Origin: Bacteroidota bacterium
GTDB taxonomy: Bacteria > Bacteroidota > Rhodothermia > Rhodothermales > UBA10348
Reading direction: 5' to 3'
DNA: 60,362 nucleotides
Assembly: GCA_029262855.1 (NCBI GenBank)
Contig: JAJCYP010000052.1
Span: 1 to 60,362 of the forward strand
Shown: positions 25,298 through 33,814 of the stretch, in pieces
Layout of the letters: each line of letters opens with the position of its first letter
How positions within the stretch are numbered: the stretch's first letter is position 1
Notes under the pieces: generated by a model
Told to the model about the DNA's origin: nothing
Database searches by the model: none
Seen by the model: only the letters and a program-made list of their open reading frames with translations
Translations under genes and position numbers: made by a program

Positions 25298-26548
25298 TCA
25301 AAACGCGTGCCTGACGCCCGATTCGAGCACCATTTTCTGTAGAGTGTCGCACACCTGGTCGACTTCCTGGGCGGTGTTGTAGTGCGCCAGGCCGATGCGG
25401 ACCAGGCCCCCGCTGGGCGCGTGGCCCAGGGCGTCGATGACCTCCATGGCGTAGTAGTCTCCATCCCAAACAAAGATGTTGCGGGCTCCGAGATACTCCG
25501 CCACGGACCGCGCAGGAATGCCCTCGACGTCCAGAATCACCGTCGGTACGCGGTCGGTCATGTCTGCCTCGTCAGTCAGACCGTAGATGGTGATCTCCGG
25601 CAGTTCCTGAAGGCGGTTGATGAGCCGCAGGCAAAGATCCTGCTCGTACCGGGCGATGTGCTGCATGGCATGCACCAGGCGTGCGCGGCGAGAGGCGCCT
25701 TCGCCCAGCGACTCCAGGTACTCCACGACTCCCAGCGTTCCTGCCATCCCCTCGTGCGAAAGGGTGCCTGTCTCGTGACGGATGGGCAGGGCGTCATCGG
25801 CGGGGCGCACCTTGTAGGGCGGCAGGCCGGCCAGCAGCTCCTCGCGTCCCCATAGGACTCCCTGATGCGGGCCGAAGAACTTGTAGGGGGAGCAGACCAG
25901 GAAGTCACAACCGAGCGCCTGTACGTCGGTGACACCGTGAGGTACGTACTGGACGGCGTCCACGTACGATAGCGCCCCTACCTCGTGCGCCATGGCCGAC
26001 ATCCGGGCGACCGGGTTGATGGTGCCCAGCGCATTCGAAGCGTAGTTGAGCGCGACAAGGGCCGTCTTTTCGGAGAGCAGACTCCCATAGACATCCAGAT
26101 CATACCGAAACGTCCCGGTATCAAAGGGCAGCCACCGGATGGTCATGTCAAGATCCCGGGCCAGCAGGAGCCAGGGCGAGATATTCGCGTCGTGGTCCAT
26201 CCGGGTAACCACGATTTCCTGCCCCGCCTCAAACTGCTGTCCGAGCGTCCTGGACATGTGGAAGGTCAAGGTGGTCATGTTCTGGCCGAACACGATCTCA
26301 TCCGGAGACCGGGCGCCCAGGAGATCAGCCATCGCCGCGTGCGCCTCGTCCAGCAGCGCGTCCGACTCCCGACTCGTCCGAAAAGCGCCGCCACCGTTGG
26401 CGTTTGTCCGCGTGAGGTAGGAGACGGTGCGGTCAATGACCCGCTGCGCCACCTGGGTACCGCCGGGGTTGTCCAGGTAGAGTCGGGGTTGCCCCGCATC
26501 GGTCAATGCCAGTGCGGGAAAATGCGAGCGGATCTGGTCTGGGTTCAT
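25298..26548 (-). CDS. Cysteine-desulfurase-like PLP enzyme (class V aminotransferase, VC1184 type)
   Basis: 416 residues. YLDNPGGTQVA near the start and FGQNMTTLTFHMSR are typical of the 'cysteine desulfurase-like protein' subgroup (TIGR01976) of fold-type-I PLP enzymes. The cofactor strand VGALSYVDAVQYVPHG supplies the Asp, and the Schiff-base Lys is K223 in CSPYKFFGPHQG. The C-terminal domain ends with GGLVRIGLAHYNTAQEVDQV. The mobile active-site Cys loop of true SufS/IscS is not evident, and no suf or isc partners are nearby. Generic desulfurase, selenocysteine lyase or kynureninase-like activity therefore cannot be separated. It diverges from the amidohydrolase across 155 bases. Confidence 0.85.
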   Translation of the reverse strand: MNPDQIRSHFPALALTDAGQPRLYLDNPGGTQVAQRVIDRTVSYLTRTNANGGGAFRTSRESDALLDEAHAAMADLLGARSPDEIVFGQNMTTLTFHMSRTLGQQFEAGQEIVVTRMDHDANISPWLLLARDLDMTIRWLPFDTGTFRYDLDVYGSLLSEKTALVALNYASNALGTINPVARMSAMAHEVGALSYVDAVQYVPHGVTDVQALGCDFLVCSPYKFFGPHQGVLWGREELLAGLPPYKVRPADDALPIRHETGTLSHEGMAGTLGVVEYLESLGEGASRRARLVHAMQHIARYEQDLCLRLINRLQELPEITIYGLTDEADMTDRVPTVILDVEGIPARSVAEYLGARNIFVWDGDYYAMEVIDALGHAPSGGLVRIGLAHYNTAQEVDQVCDTLQKMVLESGVRHAF

Positions 26549-26559
26549 GCTTGGGCTTG

Positions 26560-26622
26560 TGCGTTCGTTGGCGCGGGCTGGGCGTCTGTCGACGCAGGCA
26601 ATGCGTTCGTTGGCAGCGCCAA
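26560..26622. promoter_or_regulatory. Repeats in the divergent promoter region
   Basis: TGCGTTCGTTGGC occurs at 26560-26572 and 26602-26614 as exact direct repeats 42 bases (about four helical turns) apart. The second copy overlaps a short inverted repeat TTGGC-AGC-GCCAA at 26610-26622. The block sits between the divergent PLP-enzyme and amidohydrolase genes, where a shared regulator could bind. Confidence 0.4.
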
Positions 26623-26703
26623 TCTACGGCGGCGGAATCGTGTTCTGGTTGCCGGTGCGGAGCGTGCCACCTATCCTCGGAGACCACGACCACTCCCGAT
26701 GCA

Positions 26704-27963
26704 ATGCGTTCTCTATTCAGCCTGGTTTTCGCTTTCCTTTTTCTAGCTCCCGCTACGGCCCGTCAAGCGGTGGTGATTGACGCAGCCCGCGCATTCGATG
26801 GCACCGAAATGCGGGCAAACTGGCGCGTGGTCGTGGAAGACGGCCGCATCACCGCCTCGGGGGCCCAAGATGCTACGCCCGCGCCGGCAGGGGCCCGCCA
26901 CGTGGACCTCGGTAACCGAACGCTTCTGCCGGGTCTGATCGAGGGCCATTCGCATGTCCTCCTGCACCCGTACAGCGAGACTGGCTGGAATGATCAGGTG
27001 TTGAAGGAGTCCCGCGCCGAACGGGTGGCGCGCGCGGTGGTGCATGTGGACCGGTCGCTGCAGGCCGGTTTCACGACGCTGCGGGACCTGGGATCAGAGG
27101 GTGCCGAGTACGCCGATGTCGGTGTGAGAACGGCGATTCGGAAGGGTGTCATCCCCGGATCGGATCTGATTGTGGCGGGCCGCGCGATTGTGGCTACAGG
27201 CAGCTACGGGCCGAAGGGCTTTCACCCGGAAGTCCGCGTTCCGCTGGGCGCCGAACCGGCGGACGGTCCCGACCTGATCCGCGTGACCCGGGACCAGATC
27301 GGGAAGGGAGCCGACTTCATCAAGATCTATGCGGACTACCGCTGGGGAGCCAGCGGACAGGCTGCCCCGACCTTTTCGGTCGAAGAGATCAAGTCCATCG
27401 TCGAGACGGCTGCCAGTAGCGGTCGTCCGGTCGTGGCCCACGCCTCGACCGAAGAAGGGATGATGCGCGCCATCCATGGCGGCGTCGAGACCATCGAGCA
27501 CGGCGACAGCGGAACGCCTGAAATCTTTGCGCTCATGGCCCGCGAGGGCGTGGTCTGGTACCCGACGCTGGCCGCGGTCGAGTCGATTCTGTCCTACGGC
27601 GGCTGGCAGAAGGGTGTGGATCCAGAGCCGGCGCGAATCGCCCGAAAGAAGGCCGCGTTCCAGGCTGCGCTCGCTGCCGGGACTGAGATCGGGATGGGCG
27701 GCGATGTGGGCGTGTACCATCACGGAGAAAATGCCCTCGAAATGGAACTCATGGTGGAGTACGGCATGGAGCCGACGGCGGTGCTGAGGGCCACCACATC
27801 CCTCAACGCCGACACCTTCCACCTCGCGGACCGCGGTCGCCTGGCTGCGGGACTGCGGGCGGATATTATCGCAGTTGACGGGGATCCATCCCGGGATATC
27901 GCTGCCATATGGGACGTGGTCTGGGTCATGAAGGCCGGGGATGTGGTCCGCGACGATCAGTAA
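26704..27963 (+). CDS. Exported metal-dependent amidohydrolase
   Basis: 419 residues from ATG 26704, which gives the signal peptide MRSLFSLVFAFLFLAPATAR; the frame extends upstream to 26506 without signal character. The metal ligands of the amidohydrolase superfamily are present in order: HxH at 82/84 (EGHSHV), a probable carboxylated Lys207 (FIKIYAD), His246 (VVAHAS), His266 (IEHGD) and Asp334 (GGDVG). The overall pattern is closest to the imidazolonepropionase-like or Xaa-Pro dipeptidase ('prolidase') group found exported in Bacteroidota. The substrate may be a dipeptide or small cyclic amide. It is followed 25 bases later by the Wzi-like gene in the same direction, so probably one operon. 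Confidence 0.85.
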   Translation: MRSLFSLVFAFLFLAPATARQAVVIDAARAFDGTEMRANWRVVVEDGRITASGAQDATPAPAGARHVDLGNRTLLPGLIEGHSHVLLHPYSETGWNDQVLKESRAERVARAVVHVDRSLQAGFTTLRDLGSEGAEYADVGVRTAIRKGVIPGSDLIVAGRAIVATGSYGPKGFHPEVRVPLGAEPADGPDLIRVTRDQIGKGADFIKIYADYRWGASGQAAPTFSVEEIKSIVETAASSGRPVVAHASTEEGMMRAIHGGVETIEHGDSGTPEIFALMAREGVVWYPTLAAVESILSYGGWQKGVDPEPARIARKKAAFQAALAAGTEIGMGGDVGVYHHGENALEMELMVEYGMEPTAVLRATTSLNADTFHLADRGRLAAGLRADIIAVDGDPSRDIAAIWDVVWVMKAGDVVRDDQ

Positions 27964-27976
27964 CATTTTCAGACTT

Positions 27977-27991
27977 CGGAGAAACGCATTG
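27977..27991 (+). promoter_or_regulatory. Ribosome-binding site deciding a TTG start
   Basis: CGGAGA at 27977-27982 lies six bases before TTG 27989-27991. This supports the TTG over the upstream ATG at 27941, which overlaps the amidohydrolase stop. The TTG start also gives a clean signal peptide. Confidence 0.65.
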
Positions 27992-29674
27992 AGGCGACTG
28001 ACATTGAGGGGGCTCGGCTTGAGGGGGCTCGCCGCCATCCTCTTCCTGCTCCTGTCCGTGCCTGTCGCGGCGCAGGTGGATGGTGTGCTCCAGATTGATG
28101 ATGGACTGCACCGGTTTCTGATTCGGCAGCAGCTTGCCGGACGACTCGATTGGGCCCACCTGACACACCAGCCGCTGTCGGCCGGCGACTCGCAGGCGTA
28201 TCTGGATTCGCTGGATCAGTATCGAGCCGATCTGAGCCGAACTGACCAGAGGCTACTCGAGCGGTATCGCCGGGAAGTCCCGGGACCCGGAGCCGAGTGG
28301 GTGGCCGATCGCGTTCCGAGGGTGTTTCGGAACGGCCACGACCTGATCGGGGCGTCGTCGGACGACTGGTCGGTGTCCGTGAACCCGATCTTTGTCGGTG
28401 CCATGGGGGTCGGGAAGCGGACCGCCGGCGAGGGTGTGGACGCCTCGCCGCGGGTCAGCCAGAACACGAGGGGGACGCACATTGCCGGGGCGATTGGGCC
28501 GTATTTCTTCTTCGAGGGGCGGTTTACCGAGAACTCGCAGCGTGTGGTGGATCCGGTGTCCCGAGACGGTTCCGTTCCGCGTCGGGGCTCCGCCAAGGTC
28601 TCGGGGAACGTCTACAACTGGATGGAGGCCACCGGCGTCGTGGGTCTGCGCACTAAGTACCTCGAAGCGCGATTTGGACGTGACCGGTACCGTTGGGGTC
28701 ACGCCCTCGGGAGTCCGTATCTGTCTAACTATGCGCCGCCAATCGATCACGTCCTGCTGAAGGCTCGGTTCTGGCGCCTCGAATACGTGAGTCTGTTTTC
28801 CGCATACACCTCCAGCCGGGCACCGGGGGCCGGGCGGGGCGATTCGGTCCGTCGCCGGAAGTATGGCTCCAGCCACCGTCTGGCGGTCCACCTGCCCGGC
28901 CGGCTGGAAGTCAGCATTTTCGAGACGGTGGTCTTTGCCACGGACTCGCTTGAGGTGCGGGAGCGATTCGACCTGTCCTATGCCAACCCCGTCATCTTTC
29001 TCCGCGCGGTGGAGCGCGATCGCGGGAGTCCAGACAATGTGCTCCTGGGGGCCAGCGCGGCGTGGCGGCCGGTGAACGGCCTGCGCGTATTCGTGGAGCT
29101 GATGCTGGACGAGTTCAAGTCCGACTTCGTGGGAAAGGAGTGGTGGGCCAACAAGTGGATCTGGAACTACGGGCTGCAAATGGCCGACTTCCCCGTGTCA
29201 GGAGTCACGGCCCGCTTTGAGGCCGCGCGCATCCGGCCCTTCATGTACAGCCACGATGACGAGATCGACGCCTACGTCCATTTCGGTGATCTCCTGGGTC
29301 ATCCCGCCGGCCCCAACGCCTGGGACTACACGCTCGCGCTGGACTATCAGGCCACCGACCGGCTCCGCTTCTCGGCCAACACGGCCGTGACCCGGCGCGG
29401 CCGAAACGATGGCGCCATCAACTATGGCAGCGATCCGCTGATCGACTACGCCGCAGGACGTCAGGGCGAATTCGGTCACGCGCTCCTGCAGGGAATCCGG
29501 CAGACCCAGATTCTGAGCGAGGCCTTCGCGAGCTACGAGGTGTTGCCGACCCTGTTTGTGGACGCGGCCGTCCGCTATGAATCGCTGGATGACGCGGAGC
29601 TCGGGCTCGACCGTTGGGCCACGCCGTTCGTGCAGCTTCGTTGGGGCGTGCCGTTTCCTTCGGCGCGCTGGTAG
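27989..29674 (+). CDS. Wzi-like capsule-assembly family outer-membrane protein
   Basis: 561 residues. The TTG start yields a signal peptide with basic n-region and a core ending VPVAAQ. The mature protein begins with a helical stretch of about 100 residues. It then becomes a series of alternating amphipathic strands with many aromatic girdle residues, expected for an outer-membrane beta-barrel. FGRDRYRWGHALGSPYLSNY and VSLFSAYTSSR match the Caps_assemb_Wzi pattern. In Escherichia coli Wzi is a surface lectin that helps anchor group 1 capsule; in Bacteroidota the family is broader, so polysaccharide binding is inferred. The n-region is built from three 15-base units. The gene converges on the rhodanese gene with 100 bases between them. 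Confidence 0.8.
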   Translation: MRRLTLRGLGLRGLAAILFLLLSVPVAAQVDGVLQIDDGLHRFLIRQQLAGRLDWAHLTHQPLSAGDSQAYLDSLDQYRADLSRTDQRLLERYRREVPGPGAEWVADRVPRVFRNGHDLIGASSDDWSVSVNPIFVGAMGVGKRTAGEGVDASPRVSQNTRGTHIAGAIGPYFFFEGRFTENSQRVVDPVSRDGSVPRRGSAKVSGNVYNWMEATGVVGLRTKYLEARFGRDRYRWGHALGSPYLSNYAPPIDHVLLKARFWRLEYVSLFSAYTSSRAPGAGRGDSVRRRKYGSSHRLAVHLPGRLEVSIFETVVFATDSLEVRERFDLSYANPVIFLRAVERDRGSPDNVLLGASAAWRPVNGLRVFVELMLDEFKSDFVGKEWWANKWIWNYGLQMADFPVSGVTARFEAARIRPFMYSHDDEIDAYVHFGDLLGHPAGPNAWDYTLALDYQATDRLRFSANTAVTRRGRNDGAINYGSDPLIDYAAGRQGEFGHALLQGIRQTQILSEAFASYEVLPTLFVDAAVRYESLDDAELGLDRWATPFVQLRWGVPFPSARW

Positions 29675-29689
29675 GAGGGCGATGGCCAG

Positions 29690-29770
29690 CCTGCGCGGCC
29701 CGCCCGTGGGGCGCGGGCGCCGCCGCAGCGCGGGCGCGGTTCGTTGGCGACCAGCGTGGCGGGCGCCGTC
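29690..29770. terminator. Very GC-rich convergent intergenic hairpin region
   Basis: Between the Wzi-like and rhodanese stops, GCCCGCCC-GTG-GGGCGCGGGC (about 29699-29720) can form a strong hairpin with a two-base bulge, followed by further GC-rich inverted sequence. There is no T run, so it could terminate transcription from both sides only with a factor's help. Confidence 0.3.
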
Positions 29771-29774
29771 GCCG

Positions 29775-30182
29775 CTACAGCCCTGTCCGCAGCTCTTCCT
29801 TCAGCAATCTGCTCCACGTCTTGTCGAAGGCGTGGACCTTGGTGGCCGGGCCGTTCGCGTCCTCGAGGGGGCGACCCTCGTTGGCCCACTGGAAGATGGA
29901 CCCTTCAAGGTTGACCACATTGAAGCCCGCATCTTGCAGCCGGTCCGCGAGCGCCGAGGAGCGATAGCCCACCGAGCAGTAGGCCACGATCGTGGCGTCC
30001 TGCGGGATGTCGCCAAACTCCGTCTCGTCCGGGTCGATGTTTGAGGCGCCGGGCAAATGGCTCACCCGGAACTCATCTTCGGTGCGTACATCGAGCAGGT
30101 AAACATCCTGGCCTGCGGCCAGGATGTTTGCCAGCGAGTCGGTCGAAATCTGCTCGACATCGGGGAACGCCGTGCGGACCAT
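29775..30182 (-). CDS. Rhodanese-domain sulfurtransferase, 5' context cut at the dyad
   Basis: 135 residues counted from the ATG that overlaps the symmetry centre. The single rhodanese domain has VYLLDVRTEDEFRVSHLPGA, then the active-site loop AYCSVGYRSS with catalytic Cys69, and ends FQWANEGRPLE. This loop accepts sulfur from thiosulfate or a persulfide donor. No signal peptide is seen. The family's domain usually starts only a few residues before ISTDSL, so this Met may be the true start. However, everything upstream is mirror sequence, and a longer natural N-terminus (exported or fused) cannot be excluded. The extra 19 residues obtained by reading on across the centre are artefactual. Confidence 0.8.
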   Translation of the reverse strand: MVRTAFPDVEQISTDSLANILAAGQDVYLLDVRTEDEFRVSHLPGASNIDPDETEFGDIPQDATIVAYCSVGYRSSALADRLQDAGFNVVNLEGSIFQWANEGRPLEDANGPATKVHAFDKTWSRLLKEELRTGL

Positions 30183-30187
30183 GGTCC
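30176..30187. other. Dyad junction of the palindrome
   Basis: The centre reads GGACCATGGTCC, with the symmetry axis between 30181 and 30182. The two rhodanese copies point away from each other from this point, and their in-frame ATG codons (30181-30183 on plus, 30182-30180 on minus) overlap by two bases. The junction falls at or just before the first codon of the recognisable rhodanese domain. The true upstream sequence of that gene is therefore missing from the window. Confidence 0.97.
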
Positions 30188-30588
30188 GCACGGCGTTCCC
30201 CGATGTCGAGCAGATTTCGACCGACTCGCTGGCAAACATCCTGGCCGCAGGCCAGGATGTTTACCTGCTCGATGTACGCACCGAAGATGAGTTCCGGGTG
30301 AGCCATTTGCCCGGCGCCTCAAACATCGACCCGGACGAGACGGAGTTTGGCGACATCCCGCAGGACGCCACGATCGTGGCCTACTGCTCGGTGGGCTATC
30401 GCTCCTCGGCGCTCGCGGACCGGCTGCAAGATGCGGGCTTCAATGTGGTCAACCTTGAAGGGTCCATCTTCCAGTGGGCCAACGAGGGTCGCCCCCTCGA
30501 GGACGCGAACGGCCCGGCCACCAAGGTCCACGCCTTCGACAAGACGTGGAGCAGATTGCTGAAGGAAGAGCTGCGGACAGGGCTGTAG
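30181..30588 (+). CDS. Rhodanese-domain sulfurtransferase (mirror copy)
   Basis: Identical mirror of 29775-30182. Cys69 is encoded at 30385-30387 within YCSVGYRS. The upstream region is the reversed copy of the same gene, so no promoter or ribosome-binding site can be read. Confidence 0.8.
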   Translation: MVRTAFPDVEQISTDSLANILAAGQDVYLLDVRTEDEFRVSHLPGASNIDPDETEFGDIPQDATIVAYCSVGYRSSALADRLQDAGFNVVNLEGSIFQWANEGRPLEDANGPATKVHAFDKTWSRLLKEELRTGL

Positions 30589-30688
30589 CGGCGACGGCGC
30601 CCGCCACGCTGGTCGCCAACGAACCGCGCCCGCGCTGCGGCGGCGCCCGCGCCCCACGGGCGGGCCGCGCAGGCTGGCCATCGCCCTC

Positions 30689-32374
30689 CTACCAGCGCGC
30701 CGAAGGAAACGGCACGCCCCAACGAAGCTGCACGAACGGCGTGGCCCAACGGTCGAGCCCGAGCTCCGCGTCATCCAGCGATTCATAGCGGACGGCCGCG
30801 TCCACAAACAGGGTCGGCAACACCTCGTAGCTCGCGAAGGCCTCGCTCAGAATCTGGGTCTGCCGGATTCCCTGCAGGAGCGCGTGACCGAATTCGCCCT
30901 GACGTCCTGCGGCGTAGTCGATCAGCGGATCGCTGCCATAGTTGATGGCGCCATCGTTTCGGCCGCGCCGGGTCACGGCCGTGTTGGCCGAGAAGCGGAG
31001 CCGGTCGGTGGCCTGATAGTCCAGCGCGAGCGTGTAGTCCCAGGCGTTGGGGCCGGCGGGATGACCCAGGAGATCACCGAAATGGACGTAGGCGTCGATC
31101 TCGTCATCGTGGCTGTACATGAAGGGCCGGATGCGCGCGGCCTCAAAGCGGGCCGTGACTCCTGACACGGGGAAGTCGGCCATTTGCAGCCCGTAGTTCC
31201 AGATCCACTTGTTGGCCCACCACTCCTTTCCCACGAAGTCGGACTTGAACTCGTCCAGCATCAGCTCCACGAATACGCGCAGGCCGTTCACCGGCCGCCA
31301 CGCCGCGCTGGCCCCCAGGAGCACATTGTCTGGACTCCCGCGATCGCGCTCCACCGCGCGGAGAAAGATGACGGGGTTGGCATAGGACAGGTCGAATCGC
31401 TCCCGCACCTCAAGCGAGTCCGTGGCAAAGACCACCGTCTCGAAAATGCTGACTTCCAGCCGGCCGGGCAGGTGGACCGCCAGACGGTGGCTGGAGCCAT
31501 ACTTCCGGCGACGGACCGAATCGCCCCGCCCGGCCCCCGGTGCCCGGCTGGAGGTGTATGCGGAAAACAGACTCACGTATTCGAGGCGCCAGAACCGAGC
31601 CTTCAGCAGGACGTGATCGATTGGCGGCGCATAGTTAGACAGATACGGACTCCCGAGGGCGTGACCCCAACGGTACCGGTCACGTCCAAATCGCGCTTCG
31701 AGGTACTTAGTGCGCAGACCCACGACGCCGGTGGCCTCCATCCAGTTGTAGACGTTCCCCGAGACCTTGGCGGAGCCCCGACGCGGAACGGAACCGTCTC
31801 GGGACACCGGATCCACCACACGCTGCGAGTTCTCGGTAAACCGCCCCTCGAAGAAGAAATACGGCCCAATCGCCCCGGCAATGTGCGTCCCCCTCGTGTT
31901 CTGGCTGACCCGCGGCGAGGCGTCCACACCCTCGCCGGCGGTCCGCTTCCCGACCCCCATGGCACCGACAAAGATCGGGTTCACGGACACCGACCAGTCG
32001 TCCGACGACGCCCCGATCAGGTCGTGGCCGTTCCGAAACACCCTCGGAACGCGATCGGCCACCCACTCGGCTCCGGGTCCCGGGACTTCCCGGCGATACC
32101 GCTCGAGTAGCCTCTGGTCAGTTCGGCTCAGATCGGCTCGATACTGATCCAGCGAATCCAGATACGCCTGCGAGTCGCCGGCCGACAGCGGCTGGTGTGT
32201 CAGGTGGGCCCAATCGAGTCGTCCGGCAAGCTGCTGCCGAATCAGAAACCGGTGCAGTCCATCATCAATCTGGAGCACACCATCCACCTGCGCCGCGACA
32301 GGCACGGACAGGAGCAGGAAGAGGATGGCGGCGAGCCCCCTCAAGCCGAGCCCCCTCAATGTCAGTCGCCTCAA
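30689..32374 (-). CDS. Wzi-like outer-membrane protein (mirror copy)
   Basis: Mirror of 27989-29674: TTG start at 32374, signal peptide, Wzi-type beta-barrel protein of 561 residues, identical in sequence. Confidence 0.8.
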   Translation of the reverse strand: MRRLTLRGLGLRGLAAILFLLLSVPVAAQVDGVLQIDDGLHRFLIRQQLAGRLDWAHLTHQPLSAGDSQAYLDSLDQYRADLSRTDQRLLERYRREVPGPGAEWVADRVPRVFRNGHDLIGASSDDWSVSVNPIFVGAMGVGKRTAGEGVDASPRVSQNTRGTHIAGAIGPYFFFEGRFTENSQRVVDPVSRDGSVPRRGSAKVSGNVYNWMEATGVVGLRTKYLEARFGRDRYRWGHALGSPYLSNYAPPIDHVLLKARFWRLEYVSLFSAYTSSRAPGAGRGDSVRRRKYGSSHRLAVHLPGRLEVSIFETVVFATDSLEVRERFDLSYANPVIFLRAVERDRGSPDNVLLGASAAWRPVNGLRVFVELMLDEFKSDFVGKEWWANKWIWNYGLQMADFPVSGVTARFEAARIRPFMYSHDDEIDAYVHFGDLLGHPAGPNAWDYTLALDYQATDRLRFSANTAVTRRGRNDGAINYGSDPLIDYAAGRQGEFGHALLQGIRQTQILSEAFASYEVLPTLFVDAAVRYESLDDAELGLDRWATPFVQLRWGVPFPSARW

Positions 32375-32399
32375 TGCGTTTCTCCGAAGTCTGAAAATG

Positions 32400-33659
32400 T
32401 TACTGATCGTCGCGGACCACATCCCCGGCCTTCATGACCCAGACCACGTCCCATATGGCAGCGATATCCCGGGATGGATCCCCGTCAACTGCGATAATAT
32501 CCGCCCGCAGTCCCGCAGCCAGGCGACCGCGGTCCGCGAGGTGGAAGGTGTCGGCGTTGAGGGATGTGGTGGCCCTCAGCACCGCCGTCGGCTCCATGCC
32601 GTACTCCACCATGAGTTCCATTTCGAGGGCATTTTCTCCGTGATGGTACACGCCCACATCGCCGCCCATCCCGATCTCAGTCCCGGCAGCGAGCGCAGCC
32701 TGGAACGCGGCCTTCTTTCGGGCGATTCGCGCCGGCTCTGGATCCACACCCTTCTGCCAGCCGCCGTAGGACAGAATCGACTCGACCGCGGCCAGCGTCG
32801 GGTACCAGACCACGCCCTCGCGGGCCATGAGCGCAAAGATTTCAGGCGTTCCGCTGTCGCCGTGCTCGATGGTCTCGACGCCGCCATGGATGGCGCGCAT
32901 CATCCCTTCTTCGGTCGAGGCGTGGGCCACGACCGGACGACCGCTACTGGCAGCCGTCTCGACGATGGACTTGATCTCTTCGACCGAAAAGGTCGGGGCA
33001 GCCTGTCCGCTGGCTCCCCAGCGGTAGTCCGCATAGATCTTGATGAAGTCGGCTCCCTTCCCGATCTGGTCCCGGGTCACGCGGATCAGGTCGGGACCGT
33101 CCGCCGGTTCGGCGCCCAGCGGAACGCGGACTTCCGGGTGAAAGCCCTTCGGCCCGTAGCTGCCTGTAGCCACAATCGCGCGGCCCGCCACAATCAGATC
33201 CGATCCGGGGATGACACCCTTCCGAATCGCCGTTCTCACACCGACATCGGCGTACTCGGCACCCTCTGATCCCAGGTCCCGCAGCGTCGTGAAACCGGCC
33301 TGCAGCGACCGGTCCACATGCACCACCGCGCGCGCCACCCGTTCGGCGCGGGACTCCTTCAACACCTGATCATTCCAGCCAGTCTCGCTGTACGGGTGCA
33401 GGAGGACATGCGAATGGCCCTCGATCAGACCCGGCAGAAGCGTTCGGTTACCGAGGTCCACGTGGCGGGCCCCTGCCGGCGCGGGCGTAGCATCTTGGGC
33501 CCCCGAGGCGGTGATGCGGCCGTCTTCCACGACCACGCGCCAGTTTGCCCGCATTTCGGTGCCATCGAATGCGCGGGCTGCGTCAATCACCACCGCTTGA
33601 CGGGCCGTAGCGGGAGCTAGAAAAAGGAAAGCGAAAACCAGGCTGAATAGAGAACGCAT
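32400..33659 (-). CDS. Exported metal-dependent amidohydrolase (mirror copy)
   Basis: Mirror of 26704-27963, with the same HxH, Lys, His, His and Asp ligand set; upstream of the Wzi-like mirror copy by 25 bases. Confidence 0.85.
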   Translation of the reverse strand: MRSLFSLVFAFLFLAPATARQAVVIDAARAFDGTEMRANWRVVVEDGRITASGAQDATPAPAGARHVDLGNRTLLPGLIEGHSHVLLHPYSETGWNDQVLKESRAERVARAVVHVDRSLQAGFTTLRDLGSEGAEYADVGVRTAIRKGVIPGSDLIVAGRAIVATGSYGPKGFHPEVRVPLGAEPADGPDLIRVTRDQIGKGADFIKIYADYRWGASGQAAPTFSVEEIKSIVETAASSGRPVVAHASTEEGMMRAIHGGVETIEHGDSGTPEIFALMAREGVVWYPTLAAVESILSYGGWQKGVDPEPARIARKKAAFQAALAAGTEIGMGGDVGVYHHGENALEMELMVEYGMEPTAVLRATTSLNADTFHLADRGRLAAGLRADIIAVDGDPSRDIAAIWDVVWVMKAGDVVRDDQ

Positions 33660-33740
33660 TGCATCGGGAGTGGTCGTGGTCTCCGAGGATAGGTGGCACG
33701 CTCCGCACCGGCAACCAGAACACGATTCCGCCGCCGTAGA

Positions 33741-33803
33741 TTGGCGCTGCCAACGAACGCATTGCCTGCGTCGACAGACGCCCAGCCCGCGCCAACGAAC
33801 GCA
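33741..33803. promoter_or_regulatory. Repeats in the divergent promoter region (mirror copy)
   Basis: Mirror of 26560-26622: two exact 13-bp direct repeats and the overlapping TTGGC/GCCAA inverted repeat. Confidence 0.4.
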
Positions 33804-33814
33804 CAAGCCCAAGC

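Noticed and set aside
29775-30239. 154-residue rhodanese reading frame crossing the centre
   Set aside because: The first 19 residues are encoded by the mirror copy of the same gene and exist only because of the palindrome.
30041-30322. Short open frames on both strands around the dyad
   Set aside because: They are antisense readings of the rhodanese gene continued across the axis.
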